Assembly: GCA_017380275.1 (NCBI GenBank)
Contig: JAFOEH010000217.1
Location: 1 to 6,076, forward strand
DNA length: 6,076 bases
From: Alistipes sp.
Lineage (GTDB): Bacteria; Bacteroidota; Bacteroidia; Bacteroidales; Rikenellaceae
Reading direction: 5' to 3'
The notes below the pieces were generated by a model. That model saw nothing but the letters and a program-made list of their open reading frames with translations. It had not been told where the DNA came from and searched no databases. Below are positions 1 to 5,234 of the stretch, piece by piece. Both the position numbers and the translations under genes were made by a program. Every line of letters starts with the position of its first letter. Position 1 is the first letter of the stretch.

Positions 1-150
1 ACCACGGAAGCTCTGCAAGCGCTCCTTGTTACCCTCGACAATACGGTAAGTTACGGTGATCGTGTCACCAGCACCAAACTGAGGCACATCAGCGTCAGTC
101 TTGGGCCACATCTGCTCGTTTACGAGCTTAATGATTGCATCTTTGTTCAT
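1..150 (-). CDS. rplS: 50S ribosomal protein L19, N-terminal part (cut by window edge)
   Basis: L19 is a large-subunit ribosomal protein at the 30S-50S interface. Exactly 50 codons are visible, from an ATG complementary to 148-150 to the window edge. The translation has an N-terminal helix-like stretch ([13 protein letters not shown]), then a segment from about residue 23 that carries the L19 family signature: [19 protein letters not shown] followed by [10 protein letters not shown]. This corresponds to the family pattern of 'F..GDTV.V...I.EG.KER.Q.F.G'. The start fits because the usual N-terminal length before the GDT motif is about 15-30 residues and no in-frame upstream alternative is needed. 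Upstream sequence is AT-rich with no Shine-Dalgarno, as is usual in Bacteroidota. It appears to be transcribed alone from its own promoter behind a structured leader. The remaining roughly 60-70 residues lie outside the window. Confidence 0.93.
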   Translation of the reverse strand, partial: MNKDAIIKLVNEQMWPKTDADVPQFGAGDTITVTYRIVEGNKERLQSFRG

Positions 151-296
151 TGTTGCAACAAAATTAAAAAATTAGTCGTTCAACATTATCGCTGCGCAGG
201 TTTACCATACGGCTCATTGGCTCATAATCCTCGGCCACGTGCCTTACGGCAACGCAACCCTTATAACCTTACGCCCAATATAAGAGGTTGATACGG
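151..296 (-). promoter_or_regulatory. Structured 5' leader of rplS mRNA (putative autoregulatory element)
   Basis: About 145 nt lie between the predicted transcription start (near 296) and the rplS ATG, long for this window, where other leaders are under 40 nt. Reading the minus strand, two hairpins sit side by side. The first (290 to 255) has stem CAACC-(bulged U)-CUUAUA paired with UAUAAG-GGUUG, an 11-bp helix with a 13-nt loop. The second (254 to 238) is CG-(bulged U)-UGCC closed by a GUAA tetraloop (GNRA class) and GGCACG. The two helices abut directly and could stack coaxially. Further down there is a 7-bp direct repeat (plus-strand ggctcat at 211-217 and 219-225) of unknown meaning. Ribosomal protein mRNAs often carry leaders bound by their own protein, and L19 leaders are known in Firmicutes. 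That this one works that way is inference. I cannot assign it to a named RNA family. Confidence 0.55.
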
Positions 297-300
297 AGTG

Positions 301-331
301 CAAAGGTACACCAATAAATTAAAAAAACAAA
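301..331 (-). promoter_or_regulatory. Bacteroidota-type promoter of rplS
   Basis: On the minus strand, TTTG (331-328) is followed by a 19-bp spacer and TACCTTTG (308-301). This is a full match to the Bacteroidota primary sigma factor consensus TTTG-N19-21-TAnnTTTG. The predicted transcription start is near 296, giving a leader of about 145 nt before rplS. It lies only about 55 bp downstream of the stop codon of the membrane-protein gene on the same strand, so rplS need not depend on readthrough from that gene. Confidence 0.8.
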
Positions 332-384
332 ATTGTGAATTCAAAATTAGCGACTTACGGCCGAAAAAGCCCTTTTCTGCGAGG

Positions 385-1380
385 TTACATCACGCTCAGC
401 AGAACCATATTTGCCGCCGCAGCGAGGAGCATCAGGCGGTAGAGCATCTCGGTGAAGCTAACGCCCATACGCACGAAGATCAGAGGGATGAGCATCGCCG
501 CCGGCATCGCCACGATAGCAAAGAGCGTAGCCGTAGCGCTCGGCAGGAAGAACATTCCTACAAAGACCAGCAGCAACAGGGCATTGAAGCGCATCATAGC
601 GCGCGAGCGGACCTTGAGCGAGTATTTGTCCGAGATGATTAGCGTTATCGAGCAGAGCGACATCACGATCAGCACACCTATGAGGAGGATACCTGCGGGG
701 TTGATTGTGCTGAAGAAACTGAATTCGCTCGGCGTGAGCATCGAGGTGTATAGCTCGTTGATCGGCGTGAGGAATCCATCGCCTGCGCACCAGCTCCAGT
801 AGCTCACCGAGAGCAACGGGAAGGCGAGGCTTGAGGTGCATACCACCCAGTGTCGCCACGAGCTGCGAACGAAGAGAATCAGCAGAGGCATAGCTGCGTA
901 CAGTAGCGCCGAGGGTGCTACAACGAGCGGCAGGAGGCCGTAGTAGAGCATTGCGAGCGAGAGGTCGCTGAAGCTGTCTGATCGCATCGTGAAGCGGTGT
1001 ATGTACTTCGTTGCCAGCATCATAATCACAAGTGCGGCAGCCGATAGCAGCATCTCTCCACTGACCATTATGGCCGCTGCGGTGATCGCCACAATCGGGA
1101 TTGCCATCAGCGTGTAGGCGGGGTAGAGCGAGTATTGCGTGCCATAGCGGCCCGCGCCCATACTTGCGAAGAAGAGCACGGCTGCCCAGATGATGGCCGA
1201 GAGCGTCGGGAGAGAGCCCTGCAGATTTTGCAGGATTGCACCTATGGGGGTGTCGGTGTTGGGCATCAACTCATCGCCTGCGGGTATCATAACGGCACGC
1301 AGCGTGGTGACCGCCACGATGATGATCAGCGTGATGGTCAGGTCGAAGATTCGATGTCGTACAACTCTCTTTTTTGCCAT
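385..1380 (-). CDS. Polytopic integral membrane protein, function unknown
   Basis: The 331-residue product is dominated by hydrophobic segments. By eye about ten transmembrane helices are likely, near residues 13-33, 57-74, 88-105, 107-124, 138-155, 157-172, 176-196, 228-249, 263-281, 284-303 and perhaps 311-330. The start is basic (MAKKRVVRHR), which would hold the N-terminus in the cytoplasm. No ATPase, transporter signature or catalytic motif is apparent. Size and architecture resemble the uncharacterised multi-pass proteins of Bacteroidota such as those named DUF6427, but I cannot confirm membership. I chose the ATG at 1378-1380 over an in-frame ATG 18 codons upstream (1432-1434), because a TAnnTTTG promoter box lies between them and the longer N-terminus would be an odd, non-conserved-looking extension. 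No convincing terminator follows it. It is divergent from rnhB. Confidence 0.75.
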   Translation of the reverse strand: MAKKRVVRHRIFDLTITLIIIVAVTTLRAVMIPAGDELMPNTDTPIGAILQNLQGSLPTLSAIIWAAVLFFASMGAGRYGTQYSLYPAYTLMAIPIVAITAAAIMVSGEMLLSAAALVIMMLATKYIHRFTMRSDSFSDLSLAMLYYGLLPLVVAPSALLYAAMPLLILFVRSSWRHWVVCTSSLAFPLLSVSYWSWCAGDGFLTPINELYTSMLTPSEFSFFSTINPAGILLIGVLIVMSLCSITLIISDKYSLKVRSRAMMRFNALLLLVFVGMFFLPSATATLFAIVAMPAAMLIPLIFVRMGVSFTEMLYRLMLLAAAANMVLLSVM

Positions 1381-1410
1381 AATTACTCTCTCGGGCTTCT
1401 GCTCCGACCA

Positions 1411-1418
1411 CAAAAATA
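1411..1418 (-). promoter_or_regulatory. -7 box of promoter for the membrane-protein gene
   Basis: Minus-strand TATTTTTG matches TAnnTTTG. A good TTTG -33 box is not present at 19-21 bp spacing, so this is a partial match. It predicts a start near 1405 and a leader of about 25 nt containing a purine-rich GAGAGAG stretch before the ATG at 1380. It shares an 85-bp divergent region with the rnhB promoter. Confidence 0.5.
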
Positions 1419-1450
1419 CGAAAAAAGAGCGCAACGCGAGAAAATATTTG

Positions 1451-1458
1451 TAACTTTG
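1451..1458 (+). promoter_or_regulatory. -7 box of promoter for rnhB
   Basis: TAACTTTG matches the Bacteroidota TAnnTTTG -7 consensus. A clear TTTG is not found 19-21 bp upstream. Only 7 bp separate this box from the rnhB ATG at 1466, so the transcription start should fall within a few bases of the start codon. Confidence 0.6.
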
Positions 1459-1465
1459 TTTCGCT

Positions 1466-2062
1466 ATGTTGGAAAATTGCTATCAACACGAACTCTTGGA
1501 GGCTGGCTGCGACGAGGCTGGCCGAGGCTGCTTGGCAGGCAGTGTCTTTGCCGCGGCGGTGATTTTGCCGCCCGATTTCTCACATCCGCTACTCAACGAC
1601 TCGAAGCAGATGACTGAGCGTCAGCGCAATATCCTGCGCGAGGTTATCGAGCGCGAGGCTGTGGCGTGGGCCGTGGCTGAGGTTGCGGCAGCGCGCATTG
1701 ACGAGATCAACATTCTGCGCGCCTCGATCGAGGGTATGAACATCGCGGCCGAGAGCCTGAATGTGAAGCCCGGATTTCTGGCCATCGATGGCAACCGCTT
1801 CACGTCGCGTTCGGGCCTGCCCTACAAGTGCATCGTCAAGGGCGACGGAAAGTACGCTAACATCGCTGCCGCATCGGTGCTGGCCAAAACCCACCGTGAC
1901 GAGTATATGATGCGCCTGCACGAGGAGTATCCGCAGTATCGCTGGGATTCGAACAAGGGTTATCCCACGAAGGATCACCGACTTGCAATTCGCGAGTTTG
2001 GCCTGACTCCGTACCACCGACTCTCGTTTAACCATCTCGAGGGCCAGATGGAACTATTCTAA
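1466..2062 (+). CDS. rnhB: Ribonuclease HII
   Basis: RNase HII cuts the RNA strand of RNA-DNA hybrids and starts removal of single ribonucleotides misincorporated in DNA; it is cytoplasmic. The 198-residue product covers the whole family fold. DEAGRG at 16-21 supplies catalytic D16 and E17 and the GRG motif that reads the RNA-DNA junction. DSKQM at 45-49 is the conserved DSK motif. D108 (AIDGN) and D127 (KGDGKY) complete the metal-binding carboxylates, followed by IAAASVLAKTHRD at 133-145. NKGYPTKDH (163-171) holds the conserved tyrosine Y166, which stacks near the junction. Length is typical of Bacteroidales RNase HII. The ATG at 1466 places about 15 residues before the first catalytic Asp, as expected. 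The gene stands alone between a divergent promoter and a strong terminator. Confidence 0.96.
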   Translation: MLENCYQHELLEAGCDEAGRGCLAGSVFAAAVILPPDFSHPLLNDSKQMTERQRNILREVIEREAVAWAVAEVAAARIDEINILRASIEGMNIAAESLNVKPGFLAIDGNRFTSRSGLPYKCIVKGDGKYANIAAASVLAKTHRDEYMMRLHEEYPQYRWDSNKGYPTKDHRLAIREFGLTPYHRLSFNHLEGQMELF

Positions 2063-2096
2063 AAACTCATTCTACGAATTTTTGTGTTTTTATATA

Positions 2097-2130
2097 AAAA
2101 AGCCACCCCGCAAAACAGGGTGGCTTTTCT
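2097..2130. terminator. Intrinsic terminator after rnhB, probably bidirectional
   Basis: A perfect 8-bp stem AGCCACCC (2101-2108) / GGGTGGCT (2118-2125) with a 9-nt loop is flanked by A's on the left and T's on the right. On the plus strand it ends in a T-rich tract (2125-2131, one C), 38 bp after the rnhB stop. On the minus strand the same stem is followed by TTTTTTATAT, so it could also stop transcripts from the convergent VOC gene, whose stop codon is about 125 bp upstream on that strand. Confidence 0.85.
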
Positions 2131-2257
2131 TAAAAAGTTGTATAACAAGAGCTAATTTTAGGCCGCGCGCAGCCCGAAAAAGCGGAGTTTACTTAGACGT
2201 AAATGAGCATTTTGAGGGTAAGCGAAACGCCAAATTAGCCTTGTTTGACAACTTTTA
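2131..2257. repeat. 127-bp element with long imperfect terminal inverted repeats (MITE- or REP-like)
   Basis: The left arm (2131-2158, starting TAAAAAGTTGTATAACAAG) is repeated inverted at 2257-2232 (starting TAAAAGTTGTCAAACAAG). Both arms end in GCTAATTT. Over 26 aligned positions there are 24 matches, plus two single-base insertions in the left arm. The core (2159-2231) is not coding as far as I can see. It holds a GC-rich patch (GGCCGCGCGC, 2161-2170) and a small hairpin with stem TTTAC (2189-2193) / GTAAA (2200-2204). The whole unit could fold as one long hairpin in RNA or as a cruciform. It lies exactly between the terminator and the VOC gene, and its right end contains that gene's stop codon (2255-2257). 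Non-autonomous mobile repeats and large 3'-UTR hairpins both look like this. Copy number cannot be judged from one window. Confidence 0.6.
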
Positions 2258-2566
2258 CTTGAACTCGTTGAACTCGATGGCGATACCCTCCTCCTCGACG
2301 AACGAGAGGATCATATTACCCATATCGAAGGGACCGAACAGCACCTTAGCATCCTTGATGGCCTCCTCCATATTGGGCACCTCGTAAGCGATGTGACCCT
2401 GCGATGTTACCAGTTCGGGTAGCGGAGAATCGGGCTCGAAGTAGAGGAACTCGATCTTGTTGGGGCTCTGCGAACAATCGGTGATATGAACCTTCAGCGG
2501 CTCAACATAAATCATACCATCCATCTTCTCCTTAAGGATGATACCTACGTGATTAAAAGTTCTCAT
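2255..2566 (-). CDS. Small VOC-superfamily (glyoxalase/dioxygenase fold) protein
   Basis: The 103-residue product reads as a single VOC domain made of two beta-alpha-beta-beta-beta modules. It begins FNHVGI with H6. E39 lies in NKIEFLYFEPDSPLPEL, H58 in GHIAYEV, and E98 in IAIEFNEF. H6, E39, H58 and E98 fall at the four positions that usually form the metal site of VOC enzymes (His-Glu-His-Glu), so the protein is probably an active metalloenzyme such as an isomerase, epimerase or lyase rather than a binding-only member. The substrate cannot be read from the sequence. It lies 67 bp downstream of the isomerase-like gene on the same strand and is probably co-transcribed with it, which suggests a sugar-related substrate. 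The C-terminus ends inside the inverted-repeat element, so the last codons may have been shaped by it. The ATG at 2564-2566 is immediately before the first conserved strand. Confidence 0.82.
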   Translation of the reverse strand: MRTFNHVGIILKEKMDGMIYVEPLKVHITDCSQSPNKIEFLYFEPDSPLPELVTSQGHIAYEVPNMEEAIKDAKVLFGPFDMGNMILSFVEEEGIAIEFNEFK

Positions 2567-2633
2567 AGTTTTATTGGTTTTTTGGCTATTTCAAAATTAT
2601 TAAACTGCTCTTACGTCGGTCTGTAGGCCTTAT

Positions 2634-3215
2634 TTACAGGCTTGCGTCGGGGTTGGTGAAGCGCAGGCCGTCGTTGTCGTGGAAGGTGCCGTACTCGGTA
2701 ACCACAGCTCCCTCGTCGCCGGCCATCAGAAAGTGGCGGCTCTCGATCTGCTGCAGGGCGCTAATATCTCCCACCTTCATAATGTGGAAGTTGCTCACCG
2801 TGATGAACTTATCCTTCTGGCTCTCGGGTAGTGCGGGCGGGTTGGGCGTAGGCTCGCCGATACCGAAGTTATATACCCATCCGTTGCGAACGTGCCAGCT
2901 CTCGTGCTTGGCGGCGTATGCCGAGGGGACGTGATAGTGCTCGACGATCATCTGGTTGGGCAGCAGATAGATCTCGTGGCCGAAGTAGCGGTACTCGGGG
3001 TTGTTGATCCAGAACACACCGCCCATTCCGACGTGCTCGAAGTCGCCCAGACCGAAGTCGTTTACCCAGAAATTCTCCTCAAGGAAGGGTGTGAAGGGGA
3101 TTCCGTAGTGCTCGAACATATCGAGGAAAGCCTTCTTGGCCACATCCTCGTTGAACTTGCCGTCGGTATAGTAGTCGGCATTGGTGTACTTTTTAGTGTA
3201 AGGTGTCTGTGCCAT
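2634..3215 (-). CDS. Cupin sugar isomerase, D-lyxose/D-mannose isomerase-like
   Basis: The 193-residue protein resembles the cupin family of D-lyxose isomerases (B. subtilis YdaE and the E. coli O157 enzyme), which interconvert D-lyxose with D-xylulose and D-mannose with D-fructose using Mn2+. After a helical N-terminus (1-45) come the family landmarks: NDFGLGDFEHVGMG (52-65); EHYHVP, giving metal ligands H93 and H95; KHESWHVRNGWVYNFG, giving E105; and SRHFLMAGDEGAVVTEYGTF, giving H161 and the conserved E174. The H-x-H...E...H set is the cupin metal site. The C-terminal 'F.NPDASL' matches the family's 'F.DPR' ending. It is first in a two-gene minus-strand unit with the VOC protein and has its own promoter. 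True substrate preference (lyxose, mannose or an unknown sugar) is not decided by sequence. Cytoplasmic, with no signal peptide. Confidence 0.85.
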   Translation of the reverse strand: MAQTPYTKKYTNADYYTDGKFNEDVAKKAFLDMFEHYGIPFTPFLEENFWVNDFGLGDFEHVGMGGVFWINNPEYRYFGHEIYLLPNQMIVEHYHVPSAYAAKHESWHVRNGWVYNFGIGEPTPNPPALPESQKDKFITVSNFHIMKVGDISALQQIESRHFLMAGDEGAVVTEYGTFHDNDGLRFTNPDASL

Positions 3216-3244
3216 AATTTTTCGGTTTGCGTTTTAGAGTTTCT

Positions 3245-3276
3245 CAAATTTAACGGATATTTTTCACTTCTGCAAC
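3245..3276 (-). promoter_or_regulatory. Promoter of the isomerase-VOC operon
   Basis: On the minus strand a GTTG (3276-3273; three of four bases match TTTG) is followed after 20 bp by TAAATTTG (3252-3245), a full TAnnTTTG match. The predicted start is near 3239, leaving an A-rich leader of about 24 nt before the ATG at 3215, with no Shine-Dalgarno. Confidence 0.62.
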
Positions 3277-3346
3277 CCTCGGCCGTGGAAAAAGCGCAGA
3301 CGCGTAGAAAAAAAGTCGCCGAGAGGGTAAAATCGGAATATTTTTT

Positions 3347-3354
3347 TACCTTTG
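3347..3354 (+). promoter_or_regulatory. -7 box of promoter for surE (and perhaps the downstream genes)
   Basis: TACCTTTG, the same octamer as in the rplS promoter, is preceded by a run of T's. No TTTG is seen at the expected -33 position. The predicted start is near 3360, so the leader is about 33 nt and begins almost directly with the GC-rich hairpin at 3363-3377. Confidence 0.6.
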
Positions 3355-3362
3355 TATGTGGA

Positions 3363-3377
3363 GCGGGCTGGGCCCGC
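3363..3377 (+). promoter_or_regulatory. GC-rich hairpin at the 5' end of the surE mRNA
   Basis: GCGGGC (3363-3368), loop TGG, GCCCGC (3372-3377): a perfect six-GC-pair stem with a 3-nt loop, starting about 3 nt after the predicted transcription start and ending 15 nt before the surE ATG. It is not followed by a T-tract, so it is not a terminator. It may protect the 5' end or limit ribosome access; both are inferences. Confidence 0.45.
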
Positions 3378-3392
3378 CTTCCCGCCTAATTA

Positions 3393-4184
3393 ATGACTAT
3401 GCAGCAAGAGAAAAGATTGATATTTGTAACCAACGACGATGGTTATCAGGCCCGAGGATTTGCCGCCGCAGTAGAACTGGCGCGTGAGTTCGGCGATGTG
3501 ATTGCCGTTGCCCCTGCCACGCCGCAGAGTGGCCGCTCGCAGGCCATCACCTTCGGTGAGCCCCTCTTCTTGGATAAGCGCCACGAGGAGGAGGGCCTTG
3601 AGATTTACTCCTTCACGGGCACGCCCGTCGATTGCGTCAAGATCGCCTTCGACCACCTGCTGCTCGACCGTAAGGTTGATATGGTAATCTCGGGCATTAA
3701 TCACGGCTCGAATGCCGCCATCAACGTCCTCTACTCGGGTACGATGGGCGCCGCCATCGAGGGTAGCTTCTACGGTATTCCCGCCGTCGGTTTGTCGCTG
3801 ACGGACCACTCGCCCGATGCCGACTTTATGGCCTGCAAGGAGTATGGCCGCCGCATCGTTAGGTCAATTCTGGAGAACCAGCGAGATGAGGATCACGGCC
3901 CGCTGTGCCTGAATGTGAATGTTCCCGACATTGATCCGAAGGATATTAAGGGCATCCGCATCTGTCGCCAGTGTCGTGGCATCTGGCGCGAGGAGTTCTT
4001 CCCACGCGAGACACCCAATGGCCGTCGCTACTTCTGGCTCACTGGTGCTTTTAACAACTACGAGCCTGAAGCGGAGCTGACCGATGAGTGGGCCCTCAGT
4101 AACGGCTACGTTGCAGTCGTTCCCGTGCAGATCGATATGACGGCCTACGCCTATATGCCCTATTTGGAGCGGATTTTGAAATAA
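3393..4184 (+). CDS. surE: 5'/3'-nucleotidase SurE
   Basis: SurE is a metal-dependent cytoplasmic phosphatase that removes phosphate from nucleoside 5'- and 3'-monophosphates and can trim short polyphosphate. The 263-residue product has the signature order: FVTNDDGY at 11-18, with metal ligands D15 and D16; PQSGRSQAIT at 44-53, with S46 (the conserved metal-binding Ser); FTGTPVDCVKIA at 74-85; and ISGINHGSNAAINVLYSGT at 99-117, with ligand N103. AAIEGSFYGIPAVGLS (120-135) follows. Length is normal for the family (about 250-265). Translation could begin at the ATG at 3393 or at the one two codons later; the difference is trivial. It follows its own promoter. In several Bacteroides, as I recall, lpxB follows surE; here a two-component system follows after 30 bp instead. 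Confidence 0.96.
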   Translation: MTMQQEKRLIFVTNDDGYQARGFAAAVELAREFGDVIAVAPATPQSGRSQAITFGEPLFLDKRHEEEGLEIYSFTGTPVDCVKIAFDHLLLDRKVDMVISGINHGSNAAINVLYSGTMGAAIEGSFYGIPAVGLSLTDHSPDADFMACKEYGRRIVRSILENQRDEDHGPLCLNVNVPDIDPKDIKGIRICRQCRGIWREEFFPRETPNGRRYFWLTGAFNNYEPEAELTDEWALSNGYVAVVPVQIDMTAYAYMPYLERILK

Positions 4185-4188
4185 CCCC

Positions 4189-4209
4189 GAGCGCTAAAGC
4201 GTCGCGCTC
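4189..4209 (+). other. Hairpin in the surE-kinase spacer
   Basis: GAGCGC (4189-4194) and GCGCTC (4204-4209) form a 6-bp stem with a 9-nt loop, filling nearly all of the 30-bp gap. It is followed by A's, not T's, so on the plus strand it does not look like an intrinsic terminator. It ends 5 nt before the kinase's first ATG and may tune translation initiation or mRNA processing between surE and the kinase gene. Confidence 0.4.
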
Positions 4210-4214
4210 AAAAA

Positions 4215-5234
4215 ATGATAATGCTTATGATGATCAGATTTTTGCTTTACCTCGCAATCATCATCCAGTTCATTGCTATGTACTACGCTGTGCGTCTGGT
4301 GCGCGCTACGAAGTACAACTCGATCTGGATACTCTTTATCATTGGCTTTATGGTGCTTGCTGCCGAGCGACTGTTGCAGCTATGGATGGACTACGGCCAC
4401 CCCGTACCCGTTGAGATGATGGTGTGGTTTGACATCGTGGTCTCGGTCTGTATCTCGGTGGGTATGGTGCTTTTGGATCGACTCTTCGACTATATCGACC
4501 GCCTCAATCGCAGCCGTCAGATGACCGACAAACGCATCCTCACGGCGGTGCTGCGTGCCGAGGAGAAGAGCCGCGCCAACTTCTCGAAGGAGCTGCACGA
4601 TGGGCTGGGCCCTCTGCTCTCGTCGGCCAAGATTTCGCTCTCGGCCCTCTCACGCGATGAGATGAGTGACGAGCGACGCGAGATCTTCAACAATACGCTC
4701 TACGTCGTGGATGAGGCGTTGCGTTCGCTGCGCGAGATCTCGAACAACCTCTCGCCCCACGTTCTGGCTGATTTCGGTCTTGCGCGAGGCATCCGCAACT
4801 TTATCGACCGCTCGCAGGCGTTGCACAACGTGAAGCTCTCGTTCGCCACCAACCTGCGTGGCGAGCGTTACAATACCGACATTGAGGTTATTATGTACCG
4901 CGTTGTGTGCGAGCTTGTTACCAACTCGCTCAAGCACTCTGGCTGCAGCGAGATCCGCCTCTCGCTCACCTCATCGGGCGATCTGCTGGAGTTGCAATAT
5001 ACGGACAATGGTCGCGGCTTTAATCCGCAGGCGATGATGGATTGCGGTATGGGCCTCTCGAATATCAATTCGCGTATCAACTCCCTCAATGGCGAATTCG
5101 ACATACGCTCATCGAAGGGTAAGGGAATGACCGCCACGGTCAAGATCAATGTTCGCGGAGCGGCACGCCTGAATGCCCGCCCTGCGGCAATTGACGAGGA
5201 GCGCCCCAAACGTAAAAACCGCCGTCAGCGATGA
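4215..5234 (+). CDS. Membrane-bound sensor histidine kinase, NarL/DesK type (HisKA_3)
   Basis: The 339-residue kinase autophosphorylates on His and passes phosphate to the partner regulator. The N-terminal third has three predicted membrane helices (about 7-29, 36-56, 69-89) and only short connecting loops, so there is no separate periplasmic sensor domain. A linker helix (about 91-118) leads to the HisKA_3 dimerisation domain with the phosphoacceptor in SKELHDGLGPLLSSAK (H128, followed by D129). The HATPase domain shows the N box (E233, N237 in CELVTNSLKHS), the G1 box DNGRGF (264-269), G2 GMGL (278-281) and GKG at 302-304. The tail from about 315 is basic and looks disordered. Several ATGs cluster at the start (4215, 4221, 4227, 4230), so the exact N-terminus is uncertain by a few residues. 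The stop overlaps the regulator start by 4 bp (ATGA), pointing to translational coupling. The signal is unknown; sensing within or at the membrane is plausible. Confidence 0.93.
   Translation: MIMLMMIRFLLYLAIIIQFIAMYYAVRLVRATKYNSIWILFIIGFMVLAAERLLQLWMDYGHPVPVEMMVWFDIVVSVCISVGMVLLDRLFDYIDRLNRSRQMTDKRILTAVLRAEEKSRANFSKELHDGLGPLLSSAKISLSALSRDEMSDERREIFNNTLYVVDEALRSLREISNNLSPHVLADFGLARGIRNFIDRSQALHNVKLSFATNLRGERYNTDIEVIMYRVVCELVTNSLKHSGCSEIRLSLTSSGDLLELQYTDNGRGFNPQAMMDCGMGLSNINSRINSLNGEFDIRSSKGKGMTATVKINVRGAARLNARPAAIDEERPKRKNRRQR

Noticed and set aside
150..161. Perfect 12-bp palindrome TTGTTGCAACAA touching the rplS start codon
   Set aside because: Too short an arm and no loop for an RNA hairpin; a protein-binding site is possible, but nothing else supports it.
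340..384. Possible terminator after the membrane-protein gene (AAAAG...CTTTTT on the minus strand)
   Set aside because: The stem is short, AT-only and has almost no loop; no T-tract follows. Not reported as a terminator.
1381..1434. Extension of the membrane-protein gene to an upstream in-frame ATG (18 more codons)
   Set aside because: A TAnnTTTG promoter box at 1411-1418 lies inside it, and the added residues are not needed; MAKKR at 1380 is a natural membrane-protein start.
2592..2599. TAATTTTG (minus strand) as an internal promoter for the VOC gene
   Set aside because: It matches TAnnTTTG, but lies in AT-rich DNA with no -33 box at the right spacing; chance is a sufficient explanation.
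3390..3809. Open frame antisense to surE (139 codons)
   Set aside because: Same reason: the sense frame carries every SurE motif, and the antisense product resembles no protein I know.
4189..4214. Intrinsic terminator between surE and the kinase
   Set aside because: The hairpin is followed by A's on the plus strand, and on the minus strand its exit side is GGGG, so neither direction has a U-tract.
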